A stretch of 64,000 bases of DNA, taken from NCBI GenBank assembly GCA_965153455.1, contig OZ234497.1, positions 1,116,001 to 1,180,000 on the forward strand, given 5' to 3'. The notes under the pieces are model-generated. The model saw nothing but the letters and a program-made list of their open reading frames with translations. It made no database searches and was not told where the DNA came from. Below are positions 49,121-61,060 of this stretch, piece after piece. The stretch is from Sphagnum compactum. Lineage: Eukaryota > Bryophyta > Sphagnopsida > Sphagnales. Each line of letters starts with the position of its first letter. Position 1 is the first letter of the stretch. The translations under genes were made by a program, and so were the position numbers.

Positions 49121-49909
49121 AGTTTAGGATCTACATGTGTCAAACAACCGTTTTTAGAAAATATTAAATAATTGTCCAACCTATGTTTTATCACCCTATA
49201 GTTATTTAATTTTCCAATATATACATATTAAAGCCACCTTATATTAATTGTAATCCATTATTTCATATTATTACATATATTATATTATAATTAAATTGAT
49301 TATTTGAATAAAATGTACCCTATTAAAAAATAATTAACTTATAATTTTTACCTAATAATGAATATATTGCACTCTATATTTTTATTCATGTATTTTTTAC
49401 TTTTTTTCACAGTGTCCCCACCGAGCATGACATGGAGCGAGAAAGGTTGTAGGAGCCCTCCTCTTTTTGTTTTGTGTCTATTTTACAACTAGGGGTGATG
49501 ATGACATTACAACGATTTCATGCAATCTTTATTTTGAAGTGTGTTGTTGTTGTAGGTGAGGTTCTTTTAGGCTAAGTGTTTTTTCAAGTGTTTCTCCCCT
49601 CTCTTTATCTCATATGCTCCTTACAATGAAAGGGGTTCAAATCCTTGATTTGTTCAAGTTTCCCTTGCAGTCCACCTTCATTGGTGTTCCTTTTTTTTGC
49701 CTAGACTTGGGTCCTTCCATCTTGTACCTCTCTCTCCCCCTTTTTTGGGTGCTTTGTTTCATTGACGTTGTTTGATAGGTTTTCATCAATTAAAAGAAGT
49801 TTTTGTAAAGCTCTAGTTGGCACATCCATCAGGTTTTTAATCACTCAAAATAGATGAAAAATGGGGAAGATATGGGCAAAGAAAGAAGAAGTATGAAAAT
49901 TCAAAAATT
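49121..49909. other. AT-rich non-coding stretch
   Basis: No gene seen. A TTTTTAATCACTCAAAATAG block at 49,837 marks the start of the dispersed repeat family also seen at 26.17 and 26.34 kb. Confidence 0.45.
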
Positions 49910-50160
49910 ATTTCATCATGCAAAAATATAATCTTCAAAAGAAATCCTCTAAAAAGAGACCAAAATCCTTCAAGATATCATAAAACACTCTATAGTAACC
50001 AATCACAAGTTTCAACACAAGCCAAAATGATCATGTTTCAAAAATCCTCATATAAAAATTAGACCTAATACTATTGCCTAGTAGGGGCCAAAACCCATTA
50101 AGCTACTAAACTCTATAATGAATCTAAACACAATATGCTTGCCTTGGTAGGCAAGGCCAA
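49910..50160 (+). repeat. Dispersed repeat, copy B
   Basis: Counterpart of 10,440-10,680, same orientation, about 80 percent alike by eye. Its right edge lies about 470 bases before the AP-5 beta start codon, so the promoter of that gene is squeezed between it and the ATG. Confidence 0.8.
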
Positions 50161-50608
50161 TAATGTAATGTTGTTGGCCAGATGCTTAACCTCTCTAACA
50201 CACAAATGGGTTTCCTTAAATGGCCACCACATCATCGCAGTCTGTCAAGCTTGTCAAACGCCCACATGATGCACTCCGTCGAAGTAGTAGAAGCGCATTC
50301 ATGAAAAGGTTAGTTACAGACCATAATCACTGCAGTGGAGATGGATCTTGTAGGAGGAGGAGGAGGAGGAGGAGGATAGGTGAAAACAATTCGTCCCGGC
50401 GTGGAGGCAATCAGGGATTTGGAGAAAAAGCTCAATTAGCATCCAGCAGCTACTCCTACTGTTGTTGATCAAGATTGCCAAAAAAAATTTATTAGGGTTT
50501 TGAAGAAGATTGCAGAGGAAATAATAGATCGATCATGTGTCGGAACTACTGCTTGCTTTTTTCCAGTGTTTGGAGAAGTTAGGGTTTTGCAGAACATCAT
50601 CCATCTTG

Positions 50609-50633
<25 letters not shown>
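50161..50633 (+). promoter_or_regulatory. Promoter and leader of the AP-5 beta gene
   Basis: The stretch between the dispersed repeat and the ATG is GC-richer, with a (GGA)n run at 50,352-50,374. A (GA)n tract of about 12 units (50,609-50,634) abuts the start codon directly, so it lies in the transcribed leader. No TATA box is assigned. Confidence 0.5.
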
Positions 50634-50639
<6 letters not shown>

Positions 50640-53600
50640 GCAGAGAAAGGAAGTGGGAAATTGTTGCTGGTTTCGGATTGGGAGCAGTTGTTACAGGATT
50701 TTCGAACTTCCCACGATCTTCAACACAAATGGTTGACATCATGGCCGGGGTTGACCATCATCGATCAAGCGCTGCAATCGATCACCAAGAAAGAGTCGCC
50801 GCTAAAGCCACAGCTCCTCAACTTCCTGGAAGAGAATGCGGAGCTTTTGGTCGGGTCAGACAGTGTAGCAGGCGTAAGTATGCTGGTGGAGTCTTTGCGC
50901 AATATATTACCAGCTCCGGTGGATGGTTCTTTGATAACCCATACACTAAAGGAGCAGATGATGGTCATGGTCACGACTGTAGCCATCACTGTAGATGCAA
51001 TACATACTGCAACTCCGCAGCTGGAGATGCTTACGGAGATTCTCTTAGGGTTTATCAGCAGAACAAACTACGCGGCAGATCGTCACGTCAGGGCGACTGC
51101 GTGCGAATGCCTTCGAGAGCTGGAATTGGCCCATCCCTGTTTGCTACATGCCTGTGTGGGCCACGTGTTTGCTCTTTGTCAGAGTGAGAGGACGCATGCA
51201 GGCCAGAGCTACAAACTCTTGCTCACTGTTATACTGCATAACATGGCCTGCCATATGTACACAATCAAGTCGAGGTCATCTGGTGCGCAACCCTTTCTCT
51301 CCATTACTATCCCATTGGTGCCCTTTTCGGTGCCACCATTCTTAGCTGCATCAAGCCCGCGCCAGGAATCTCTCTCAGTCCCAGCAAAAGAGCTCACCGC
51401 AGGTACCCTTTTTTTCTGTTTGGCCTATACTCTCTTCCTCTAAATCCTAAAAACCCTAAACACAATCTTAAACCCCAATTCTTTGCGAGAATTCCCTGAG
51501 TGTAAGTTGATTTCTAAGACAAAAGATAAAGAGCTCTACAAGTATATAGGAGAGAAGTGAAGCTTTGGGACTATGATATCCATGATGATGCTGTGTCCAA
51601 GTGAAGGATTTTCATGGCAGGTAGTTTGAAGGAGTTCAAGAGAGCGGTTGCTTATCTTCTTCAACGTCCTGACCTTTTGACGGAATTCGGGATGCTTGAA
51701 TTTGTTGCAAGATTTATCAACATTGCACGGGCACTTAACCTGCATGGCTCTTTACTCAAGCCACAATTTTCTAGTCTAGTATACACTTTTAGCCCTGTAT
51801 TGTGCCATGTAGTTCTTTTGATCTACTCACAGTTCATGGATGCATTTGAGGGGGATGAAGATGTGATTCTTAAAAGATTGTTTTATCTTTGTCGGGAAAC
51901 GCACCAACCACTGCCTGTCCGCTTGCTTGGGGTCCATTGGCTACTAGGAGTTGAAAACCTTCAAAAGGATAAGCATTCAGTTATTGCCCCCTTAGCTTCT
52001 GGACTCTATCCTCTTGTGTTTGATCCTCTTTCACTGAAGGCCGCTAAACTTGTGGCTCTGGCCCACTGTGCGGCAAGCTTGGCATCATCATCATCTCCCT
52101 TGGTGTCAAAATCACCTCCTCTAACACCAAACTCACAACCCAAGCTGAAGCCCAAAACTTCATCCTCTCCAGGGAATAGAAGGGTAGGCCTTTATAAAGT
52201 TCTGGCACTAGGTGACTCGCCTGTGGATCCAGCAAGTAGGATTTTGGATGAAGGATTACTGTGTGTGTCGGCCTTCACATGGCTTCCATCTTCAAGCACA
52301 GAGACGTACACTACCTTCCATGCTCTACATAAATTTCTTACAGCAGCGATTCCGCATCAGAATCAATCATCTGCCTTGGAAGTGGCTGCCTTCATAGATT
52401 CATCCCTCTTCAAGACTATTCAGCTCATTCTTGTCAAGATGGCTTTGAAGTTGCGGTATTTGGTTCCACAAATTCTCGCCTTGTTGGATCGGTTAATGGA
52501 GTGCAATACCCATCAAAGCTTGGGAGAGCGCCTTCTTCGAACTTTTAATGAGGACCTGCTTCCAGAGTTGGAACCAAACTGCAATCTGCCAGCTTATTTC
52601 CCACTTATTGAACGGTTAGCAGAAAATGTGGATATACCCCCAGTTGGTTTATTAGGGCTTCTTACTATATATGTAAGGAAGAGAGTGGAAGAGCACAAGG
52701 GTGATGGTGGTCTGAAGCTTTGGCTTCGGGGAAGCCAGGTAAACAAACATTCTTGATTTGTGCAGTAAGTTTCCTTTTGATTATTTGAAAATACAGGCAC
52801 TCTTCATTTCAAGGTTCTCATCTTTAAAGCTAGCGCCTTGTCTAATGGACTTGTGATTAGTGCAATTGTTGTCTGTTTTTTCACTATGGTTCTTCTGCCA
52901 ATCAAGAAGAGAGAAATTGTTCTTTTTTAGTTCTGCTGAGGACTTTGTTTCAGTCATAATGTCTAAAGTCACTGGTTGTGGAGATTGAGCCATGGTCTTC
53001 TTCTCTCTATAATCTGCCGCATCCAAACTAATGTTTGCTGGTGCTGGGTATATGCTAATATTTGCTGGGTGTGAATCCCTTTGGTGGGTGGTCTGAAATT
53101 TAAGTACTTTGTGAATATGGAAGTAATGGGGTGGTGGAAAAATTGTAATGGTCTCGAGGGTTTAGGTGCTGGGTATATGCCGGACAGTGCTTATGCACCA
53201 CAAGAGCTCACGAATTTTTCAAAGCCTCTCAAATTTGCTCTCTCTTATGTGCCTATTCTTTCCAGACCTTGAAGTGCGCGACACTGCTAGGTGGGTTCTG
53301 TCAACGGTTTTTGGTTACCCATTTCTGACTTGGATACTTATCATGTGGCAGGATTTTAGTTGCACTGTACTGTACCTTAAAACAGATGCTGTGCAAGACC
53401 CTTGGTTTATTGTTAGAATTGTGATAAATTTTTTACCCCTCTTATCCTGGCTACCAAATGCTATTGGTGTTTGTACCAATATGTGACAAGTGGCATTGGA
53501 TATGCTTGTGTTAAATATGCATGAGTCAGTTCAACGTGCTTGGAAGGCTGTGTAGACCCAAATTGAGAAGAGGAAAGTAATTTGATTACATTGAGATGTT

Positions 53601-55663
53601 CAAGCCCAGGAGGTTCTATGTACAGTTTGCCAGACATTTGAGCCTAAAATAAAATTTCCCTTGTGAACAGGCTTTACTTGCGGATGCTGATAAGTGTTCC
53701 AGGAAACCGCATTCAAGAAATGTTGAGTTATGGTGATGAACGTGTTGAGGAAGTGAATGCCCCACAGTACACAAATGTGTCATCTCTCCTACACTCTCCA
53801 TCGGCAGCTGGTTCTCAGCCTCGCCAGCCATTGCTACTGGTTAGTATCATTTCTCTCTATTATTGCTATGTCATTGTACTCAATATTTTTGTTTTGCCAA
53901 GATGATTTTCTCATTAGAACACCTTGTGGGTAGTATAACAGTTGTAAGACCAGTATCAGGCCAATTCTTTTAGTGCTCAAAAAAAAATTCCATTTGTTGT
54001 GCATAGAAATGCTTTAAAAAAAATATTTGTGTCTTTCTACCAGCTGCAGGTTGGGGCATACATCCGGCTGACAAGAGAGAACTCTTTACTTGTCCGTCAC
54101 TCGTGGTCATTGGTCTTGTACAACACTTTCCAGACTGGTGTAGATGGGGGCTATAAGGATGTAGGACTGGTGGGGCGATTTTCAGAGGTTGTGGTGGAGG
54201 AGGTAAGTGAGCACCCCAAAGAAGAAATGAAGCTATTGAAATATGGGACTGATCAAGAAAAAGGTGGCAGCAGTACAAAAGGGGTGATAATTATTGACAA
54301 CCCCTCATCTAGTTTTGAACACCGAGAAGGGCCACATTCCGAGCCAGTTCGACGTGTCATGGATGCCCGAACGTCAGAAATCCTGGGAATCCTACGGCAA
54401 CATTTTGAGGAGATACCTGATTTTCGAAATGGCCTTGGTGTTAAAATTAACATACGATGTCAGCTTAGATTCATGGGTGAAACCCTTCAGCGCATGCGGG
54501 CTGAAGCAGATGGAATTTCTGATTCTGAAGACTTAGTTGATGTGTATTCTGGCAATCTAGAAGCGTGGCCAGCCATTTATGCTGTTGTGATTTCTTTCAC
54601 CTCAACAGGGCTGTATGGTGCGATCCCATCAGTTCATGTTCCATTTCTTCTCAGTGAAGCTCCTGAACGGAAACTGTGGCAAAGGCCTGAAACAGAGAGC
54701 CCCAATTCTGTCTTTGCAGACAAGGTCTTGAAAGGGGGAAGAGGGCGCTGGACAGGCAAAGGCAAAGCTCAGGAAACAACTGAAGCATATTCTGTTGAGA
54801 TTGATGATGAGGAGGGGCATAGCCAGGCTTTACGTGTTGAACCTGCAAAAGATGACAAAGACATTTTCAGTGAGACAGTCATCATAGAGCTTGAGCCAAG
54901 ACAGCCAGTTCCAACGCTGGTGGATGCGAAGATCATTTTTTCTGATGAAGATGGTACCAGTGTTTCTGGGCAACTAGATTCCATACCAGTGGGCATTGAA
55001 GACCTATTCTTACGAGCGCCAGTTCCCGTGGATGTTCTTCCACACAACTACTCCGATTACTACTTCACTCTTTTCCACGCTCTTTTTGAGGCTTGTAGTG
55101 GTCCTGGACGATTAGGCACAGAGACCTTCTGTTTGAAGAATAGTGCCACCCAGGCAGGGGTATCAATTGAGAGCTCGGAGAGTGTGAAACTGTTGGAAGG
55201 CCAAGCAGACCGAGTTGTAGGGGCCGTGGAGCAATGGCTAGCCCCTTTTGTGGTGGCAGTTATGGGGACTTCATTGGTTGCAATGGCCCATGACAGTGGA
55301 TTATTCAAGCATGCAAAGTTTTTGGAGGATGAGTTTCTGTTCGATTCGAGAGGGGAGGAAAGAGGAGCAGAGAGGAGAAGAGGAGCAGCAGCAAGTAGTA
55401 ACCGTGAAGAAGGTACCCAGTTGCGACTGGAGTATATACGAGATCAGAGTGAAGGAGGAGGGTTGGGACCATGGGGGCTGGAAGAGAGCACCAAGGGTGC
55501 ACTTGGGTCCTTCCTTGTGCTTATTTTTCTACCCCCTCGGTACCACCTGTTACTGAAAATGGAGGTCTCTGATTGGTCCACGCTTGTGCGAATACGGACT
55601 GACCATTGGCCATGTCTTGCACATGTGGATGAGTTTCTTGAAGCTCTAATCATGTCAAGGTAA
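50634..55663 (+). CDS. AP5B1: AP-5 complex subunit beta (AP5B1-like)
   Basis: Large subunit of the AP-5 adaptor complex, which works with SPG11/SPG15-type partners on late endosomes. Exons: 50,634-51,402; 51,621-52,738; 53,166-53,290; 53,671-53,839; 54,044 (or 54,050)-55,663. They total 3,801 bases and close in frame at 1,266 aa. Plant-family landmarks: RHVRATACECLRELELAHPC and CQSERTHAGQSYKLLLTVI near the end of exon 1; GSLKEFKRAVAYLLQRPDLL, then LCHVVLLIYSQFMDAFEG and VRLLGVHWLLG in exon 2; CRTVLMHHKSSRIFQSLSNL and FFPDLEVRDTAR in exon 3; LYLRMLISVPGNRI in exon 4; a long last exon ending VRIRTDHWPCLAHVDEFLEA. No signal peptide or membrane segment is seen, as expected of a helical adaptor subunit. 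The final acceptor has two in-frame choices that differ by LQ. Confidence 0.94.
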
Positions 55664-56500
55664 CAGTAGTTTCTCTCTCCCGCATATATTTTCTCTGAAA
55701 TACCAACTAGCAAGGCTACAAGATTCCCCAGTAACAAGTCATGAGTGTGGACGGTTCTATGTCCTTACAGGGGCTTCTATAAGCATGGTCCTACAAGTAG
55801 TCTCTATTATGGGACTTTCTGTAGACATTACTGTATTCTTCCACTAGTTTGGGTAAGGAGAGCTTTCAACTTGACAATCTAAGATATATGGATTGTGGGC
55901 AAAACGACAGGTTTAGGCATTGTAGTCCTATCGTCCACTTTCCATATGTGACCATGAAATTCATTCTCATCAGCACATTGAGAATATTAAAGCTGTATGA
56001 TAACATGAGCAATTTCTTCTTTTTAGTGATTTTTTTACTCGGAACTACGCCATGAAGATAAAAATCTCTTCCTCACTTTTGTGGGTCATTACCTTCATTG
56101 GTCTCTATCCTATTGATCAATCAAAAGTGGTGCTGTTGTCTCCCACCAGTTGCGGTGGACATTGAGGAAGTTTTGGGGGTTTTGTTTTTCCTCAACTTTC
56201 TTTCCTTTTTCTGGGCTGCTTCTCTGGTTTTGCTTCTTACAAGTTTATTTATGTTCATGCATTTGTGAATCTTGCAAATGGTATGCAGAAGGAACACAAG
56301 ACAAATTTGAACTTGGGACTGTAGGAGCAAAAAAGGGATAGACCTCTTGCATAAGCATACAAGGATAGCCTATGTTGTCCAAGCAAGAAACACAACCATA
56401 ATAGGATAGAAATATATATTGGTGCATGGCAATTTAGGGTTTCAATAACTTGGGCATTATTGGTTAACAATTAATACAAAAATTGGAAATTTCATACTTT
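55664..56500. other. AP-5 beta 3' flank
   Basis: Probably 3' UTR followed by non-coding sequence. No open frame resembles a known protein. Confidence 0.4.
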
Positions 56501-58370
56501 TAATTATTTATTGCCAAAGAAACCAAAGTATTATGGTATCCATCAATCTTTATTTGTGATAGGTGGATAAAAGTTTACAAATCGCAATGCAAATAATTCT
56601 AGTTCATGTATTTCTAAACAAAACAACATCAACATCATGGAAGTGTCTCCTTCAATGAAGGAACTAGCCCATTCATTAGTAATGCTGATAGCCCTTTCGT
56701 TAGCAATGCCACCTACCTCTTCATTGGTAGGATCAATAGCCATGCCATTGCAAACAACACTAAGCCCACCATTGACAACATCTTTTGCAACATGATCTTA
56801 AGCAACATGTGTATGTCATCCAACAACCCCTTCTTTAGTAAATAAGGTAGTTGATTACACATTAGCATCCTCTTGAGTGAGCAAAATAGATAAGGTAACA
56901 TGTTCAATTTATAACCATCATTGGAGGGAAATCGAAGGATTTTGTAAGAAAGCCTCTTGTTCATGAGACTCTACTTCACCATGGTTGTTCATAGGAAAAA
57001 TTTAAGATAGTAAATCCAATTCAAATTTTCTTGATAAATTTGGAATTCAACTTTGTTTTTTTTTAAAAAAAAACATAGATGCGTTATCCTCCATTTTCTC
57101 AAAGACACATAATATGCATCTTCTTGCCTTTAATCACACACAAAAAAATATAAATAAATAAATTAGACCCACTAGTCTTTCAACTTCTGCAACTTACATT
57201 CATGCCACACATGTAACTATTCCCTTAATCAATTATTTTGTCCTAAAAAAACTCAACTTTACACTATTACATTGAAGACTTGCACTTTTGTATACAATCT
57301 TTGCTAAGTTTTCTCTTGGCCATCCTGCAACATACATAGTTTGTTCCTGGAGCATTCATTTCTTGTTCCCCTTCCTAATCCTTATGGCCCAAGAATTTGT
57401 AGGAACCTTCTCATGTAGGCCCTAGCCCCCTTTTTTTTTGGTTGGTTTACACATCTTGATCCAACATCCTTCAAGCAAGCCAACGAACAGTTGTTTATCT
57501 TTTCTAAATGCATGGGTTCACTTTTGACATTTTCATTTTAATTTTTACTAACATCTCATGCACATGATTCATCAAATGCAACTTTTGTACCATTTGTGCA
57601 ATAACTTTTTCTTCATTCTATATCTCCTTGTCCATATCTCCTTCATAAAGTACAAAGCAAATCCAGTTGGTTGTCAACTTTGAAGCATGAGTTGTGTCCA
57701 ATGAACACCATGCATGGAGAAAATTGAATGTTTTTCTATATTCCACATTTATACCCAAACAACACCTTGGCCAAATGTAAATCCCAATCTTATGCATAAT
57801 TTGCCATGCTAGCTACAATTGTGAACTTAAGTTTGATTGGTTTTATTAAACATTTAGCCATCCCATTAAACTAAGAATAAATAAGAGTAGCATGTTGGTG
57901 GATTATGACATATTTACTACATATCTTCTTAAATTCACTTGCTCATTTAGTTCCATTCTTTGTTAGAATGTATAGTGACACCCCAAATCCACATATAATT
58001 TCCCCTTCTAGAATCTAGCAATTGTCAATGCACCATGGTCCATGATTACCTTAATTAATTTTGCCCACTTGGAGTAGTGATCAACTACTACCATAATGTA
58101 TTTGTTGCCACTCCTAGTTTTCGAGAGTGGACTAGCTACCAATGTCAAGGGCAACTTGATAAAATAATTTACACACTAGAATGCTATGCATTTTTTCACT
58201 CCAAACATATAACAATTCATTACAACCATAATAATGTAAGATAAATAAAAATCCAAAGTTGCCCTTTGCAATCCGTTAAATACAGGTCATTCCTTTTAGG
58301 TACCCCAATTGTGAATACGCCCATCTAGTTCTAATTAAAACTCACCACGACAACTGCACAAATTAGCTAT
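56501..58370. mobile_element. AT-rich block around the dead Ty3/gypsy element
   Basis: Contains the integrase remnant and no cellular gene. C is strongly depleted on the element's coding strand. I could not find paired LTRs by eye. Confidence 0.5.
57690..58165 (-). pseudogene. Decayed Ty3/gypsy integrase
   Basis: On the minus strand a frame from about 58,165 reads VASPLSKTRSGNKYIMVVVD and continues HYSKWAKLIKV, the start of a retroviral-type integrase core with its first catalytic Asp. Further on come EGEIICGFGVSLYILTKNGT (second Asp position changed), then a broken NGM(A) motif, and DWDLHLAKVLFGYKCGI near 57,715. Several stops and frame changes show the element is dead. The flanking 56,500-57,690 and 58,165-58,370 are probably the rest of the same element but are not readable. 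Confidence 0.72.
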
Positions 58371-58660
58371 CCATTGTGCATGGTGGCATTAACTATGCAC
58401 TGTTAATGACTCAAAATAAATCAAACATCATTCTGCATTGTAACTGTACAACTGAGGCGTGTAAATTCTACAATCTGAAGGAGCAAGAATCAGAAATTGG
58501 GGAAGAATTTGTTGATCTGAGAGCAAGAATCAAAAGCTGGATATGGGGCAGTCTAATTTGTTCGTCTGAAGGAGAAAGAGTCAGAAGCTTGACAGGAACA
58601 TGCTTGGATTTATTTTTTCTGCCAAAGAAAAAAAAGTCTACCCAGGTAAGTGTTCTTAGG

Positions 58661-58806
58661 AATTCAAGGAGATGAGGGATCATGGGTCATCACTCTTGCA
58701 CTGGTGGGAAGAAATTATGAAAGTTTTGTCTAGAATCCAAGGAGATGAGGAGGTCCAAGGGATCATGGTTCATCAATCTTGCAATGGTGGAAAGAAATTA
58801 TGAAAG
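58661..58806 (+). repeat. Two-copy tandem duplication, about 73 bp
   Basis: GAATTCAAGGAGATGAG followed by GGATCATGGGTCATCACTCT and a GGAAGAAATTATGAAAG tail is repeated from 58,734 with about 10 extra bases inserted. The open frame that precedes it at 58,376-58,675 looks like no known protein. Confidence 0.75.
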
Positions 58807-60055
58807 AGCATAAGAAAGAAGCTTGGGGAGAAAGACACAATCCTCTCAAGAAATGAAGAGATTAAAAGCAAATTGTGAAGCTTGGTTGCATGTATTTGAT
58901 AGTCTGGTTCAAGAGCAGCTATACAGGAAGCTCCTCTGTGGCCAAAGAACCACATAACATCAGGCTCTCACAGATAGTCATGCAATCGGAGATAGTTTTT
59001 TGCAATCCAAATCCATTGCTCTACCCTGTGCTAATAAACAGAGGATTCCTCCAAGCCATTGCCTAGATGTTTTAGACAAAATATTCCAGCTTTAGACTAG
59101 GTAGAAACATGATTCTAAGATCCATTTTGCAAAGACTTGGGATCCATTTTACAAAAGCATTAGAAAAATGGGGCCAAGGCCTCTCGGGCTAGTAATTTCA
59201 ATGCTATGCTACAATTTTATTTTATTTTAAAGGGCCATTGTTGAGCCAAATCACTGGTATTAACAATAGTCCCAACAAGAAAATTACCAGGGTTGGGCAG
59301 CTATTAGAAACAGGAACAGACACCCAGCAGTTACCAGGGTGATTATCAGGACTCACAACCATGGTTCTCAAAAAAATCAAAGGCCAAATTCGGGCATATC
59401 ACCACAATTCTCAAAAGTTTTCAAAAATCAAATAACTGGCCATAAAACTACTGGTTCTTTGTTGGTTATATCCTGAAAACCAGTGGTTCTTTAATGTTTT
59501 TGAAATAACAAGGTTGGTGGTTCTTTGATTCTGATTATTTTTTCAAACAACTGGAACTGGTGGCTCTCTAATTCTGAAATAATTTAAAAATTGAAACTGG
59601 TGGTTCTTTATAGATTCAAATAACCACACAACAATGAAAATGACCAGGCTTCCAAGTAATAAAAACTGATTGGTATCCCTTACTATTGAATGCTCTCCCC
59701 AAGTATCCCATGATGCAATGAATTTTGTGTCATTGTAGAAATCAGCACATACCTGAAATCTCCTGAAAATGCTGAGCTGAGTGCAAGGTGTGCTGATTAG
59801 CCAAATTGCACCAGTCAGCTTCCTGCTACTGTGACACAAATGAAACACCTTTTCTTCATACTGCAGTCAAAACAGCGTATCTGGCACCTACATACACTGT
59901 CACTCACTGGCCTGTCAAACTCTTTATGCTATGATATTGTGAAGATGGCCTTGATCATCTATCTATTACAAATATATATTTCAATCCAGGTGTGACTGGT
60001 TCTTCATGCACACCATACCGGTTGTTGGTATATGCATTGAAATTCCATACACCAG
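58807..60055. other. Non-coding region with TGGTTCTTT motifs
   Basis: No gene seen. Bases 59,445-59,615 hold five scattered copies of (C/G)TGGT(T/G)(G/C)TTCTTT separated by 25-40 bases, the same style of motif as at 7.6-8.3 and 26.5-27.0 kb. Confidence 0.45.
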
Positions 60056-60060
60056 CAGAA

Positions 60061-61060
60061 TTATATGTGATTGATAAGAATTTGCCTAGAGGCATTGCAT
60101 AGGTTTGAATCAGATGCTCCTTTCACAATTTCTTCTCCCAACTCCACATGACCATGAATTTTGCAAGCACCAAGCAAGGCCATCCATGCTGAAGCACATG
60201 GCTTACAGGACATCCTCCTGATCAGATCATTTGCCTCATTCAACCCTGCCAAGATAGCCTAAACAATCAACCATGCAAGTGCATAATGGCCCACAGTTGC
60301 AGGTATCCAGTAACCTAAATTAGCAATGCAAACAAAAAAGTGCATGCCCTCATCCACAAGACCCATATGATTACAAGCTGACATGAGAACAATAGAAGTA
60401 ACACTGGTTTCTGCAGATTCTGCAGACATCCATATCTGTGGGATTGCTGAGATATCTCAACAATAACATTTTGAAAGTAACAGTTATGTCACTTTCCCCA
60501 AACCAAAACAAGCATGACACAAATGAGTGTGATCATAACCTTGTGGTGTCACTGACAATGTATCAGACAATAACTTCACATTGTGCATGAACAAAAATCA
60601 TGGCTTTCCAAGCAACCACATCATGTGCAGACATCCTGTTGAAAACTATTGCAAGCATCCTCCTAGCTCCCATGATTGGGATATGTATTATGAGGCCACT
60701 GAACACAACACAAAAACATCATGCTTGTAACTGCTGTGAATGATCTGGTCATGAATACAACTGCCATCCCCAAAAGTTACTTTAGCACAATCAAGTAAGG
60801 TCCCCCTACAGGTGATGTTGTCTTATTCCCTCCCTTCCTGTTGCATTTGAACAAGTAGTTCCAATGCCTTCTGCCATTTGTGTGTGAGCATCTTGTCGAA
60901 CAATCTCCATGCATCATGTATGCTTCTGCATTTTGGAATACATGTCAACAAGGCTACTGACCAGAGATATCTGAAACTCTATGACTTTTGATGATGTGTT
61001 CATGAACCTCTGTGGCCTCTTCAAATACCCCTGCACTGGTACACACATTCATGACCTATA
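60061..61060 (-). pseudogene. Decayed PPR (pentatricopeptide repeat) gene
   Basis: On the minus strand, fragments of a plant PLS-class PPR protein follow in order: VFEEATEVHEHIIKS (about 61,032-60,985), SLVSSLVDMYSK (60,969-60,930), then in a shifted frame CRSIHDAWRLFDKMLTHKWQ (60,930-60,870), and LNEANDLIRRMSCKPCASAW with MALLGACKIHGHVELGEEIV (60,245-60,120). The last piece is the E-type motif region near the usual C-terminus. Frameshifts, stops and large scrambled gaps between pieces show it is not functional. PPR proteins of this class act in organelle RNA editing. Confidence 0.8.

Noticed and set aside
58376-58675. 99-codon frame as a gene
   Set aside because: No family resemblance, and it runs into a tandem duplication and Lys-rich low complexity; not supported.
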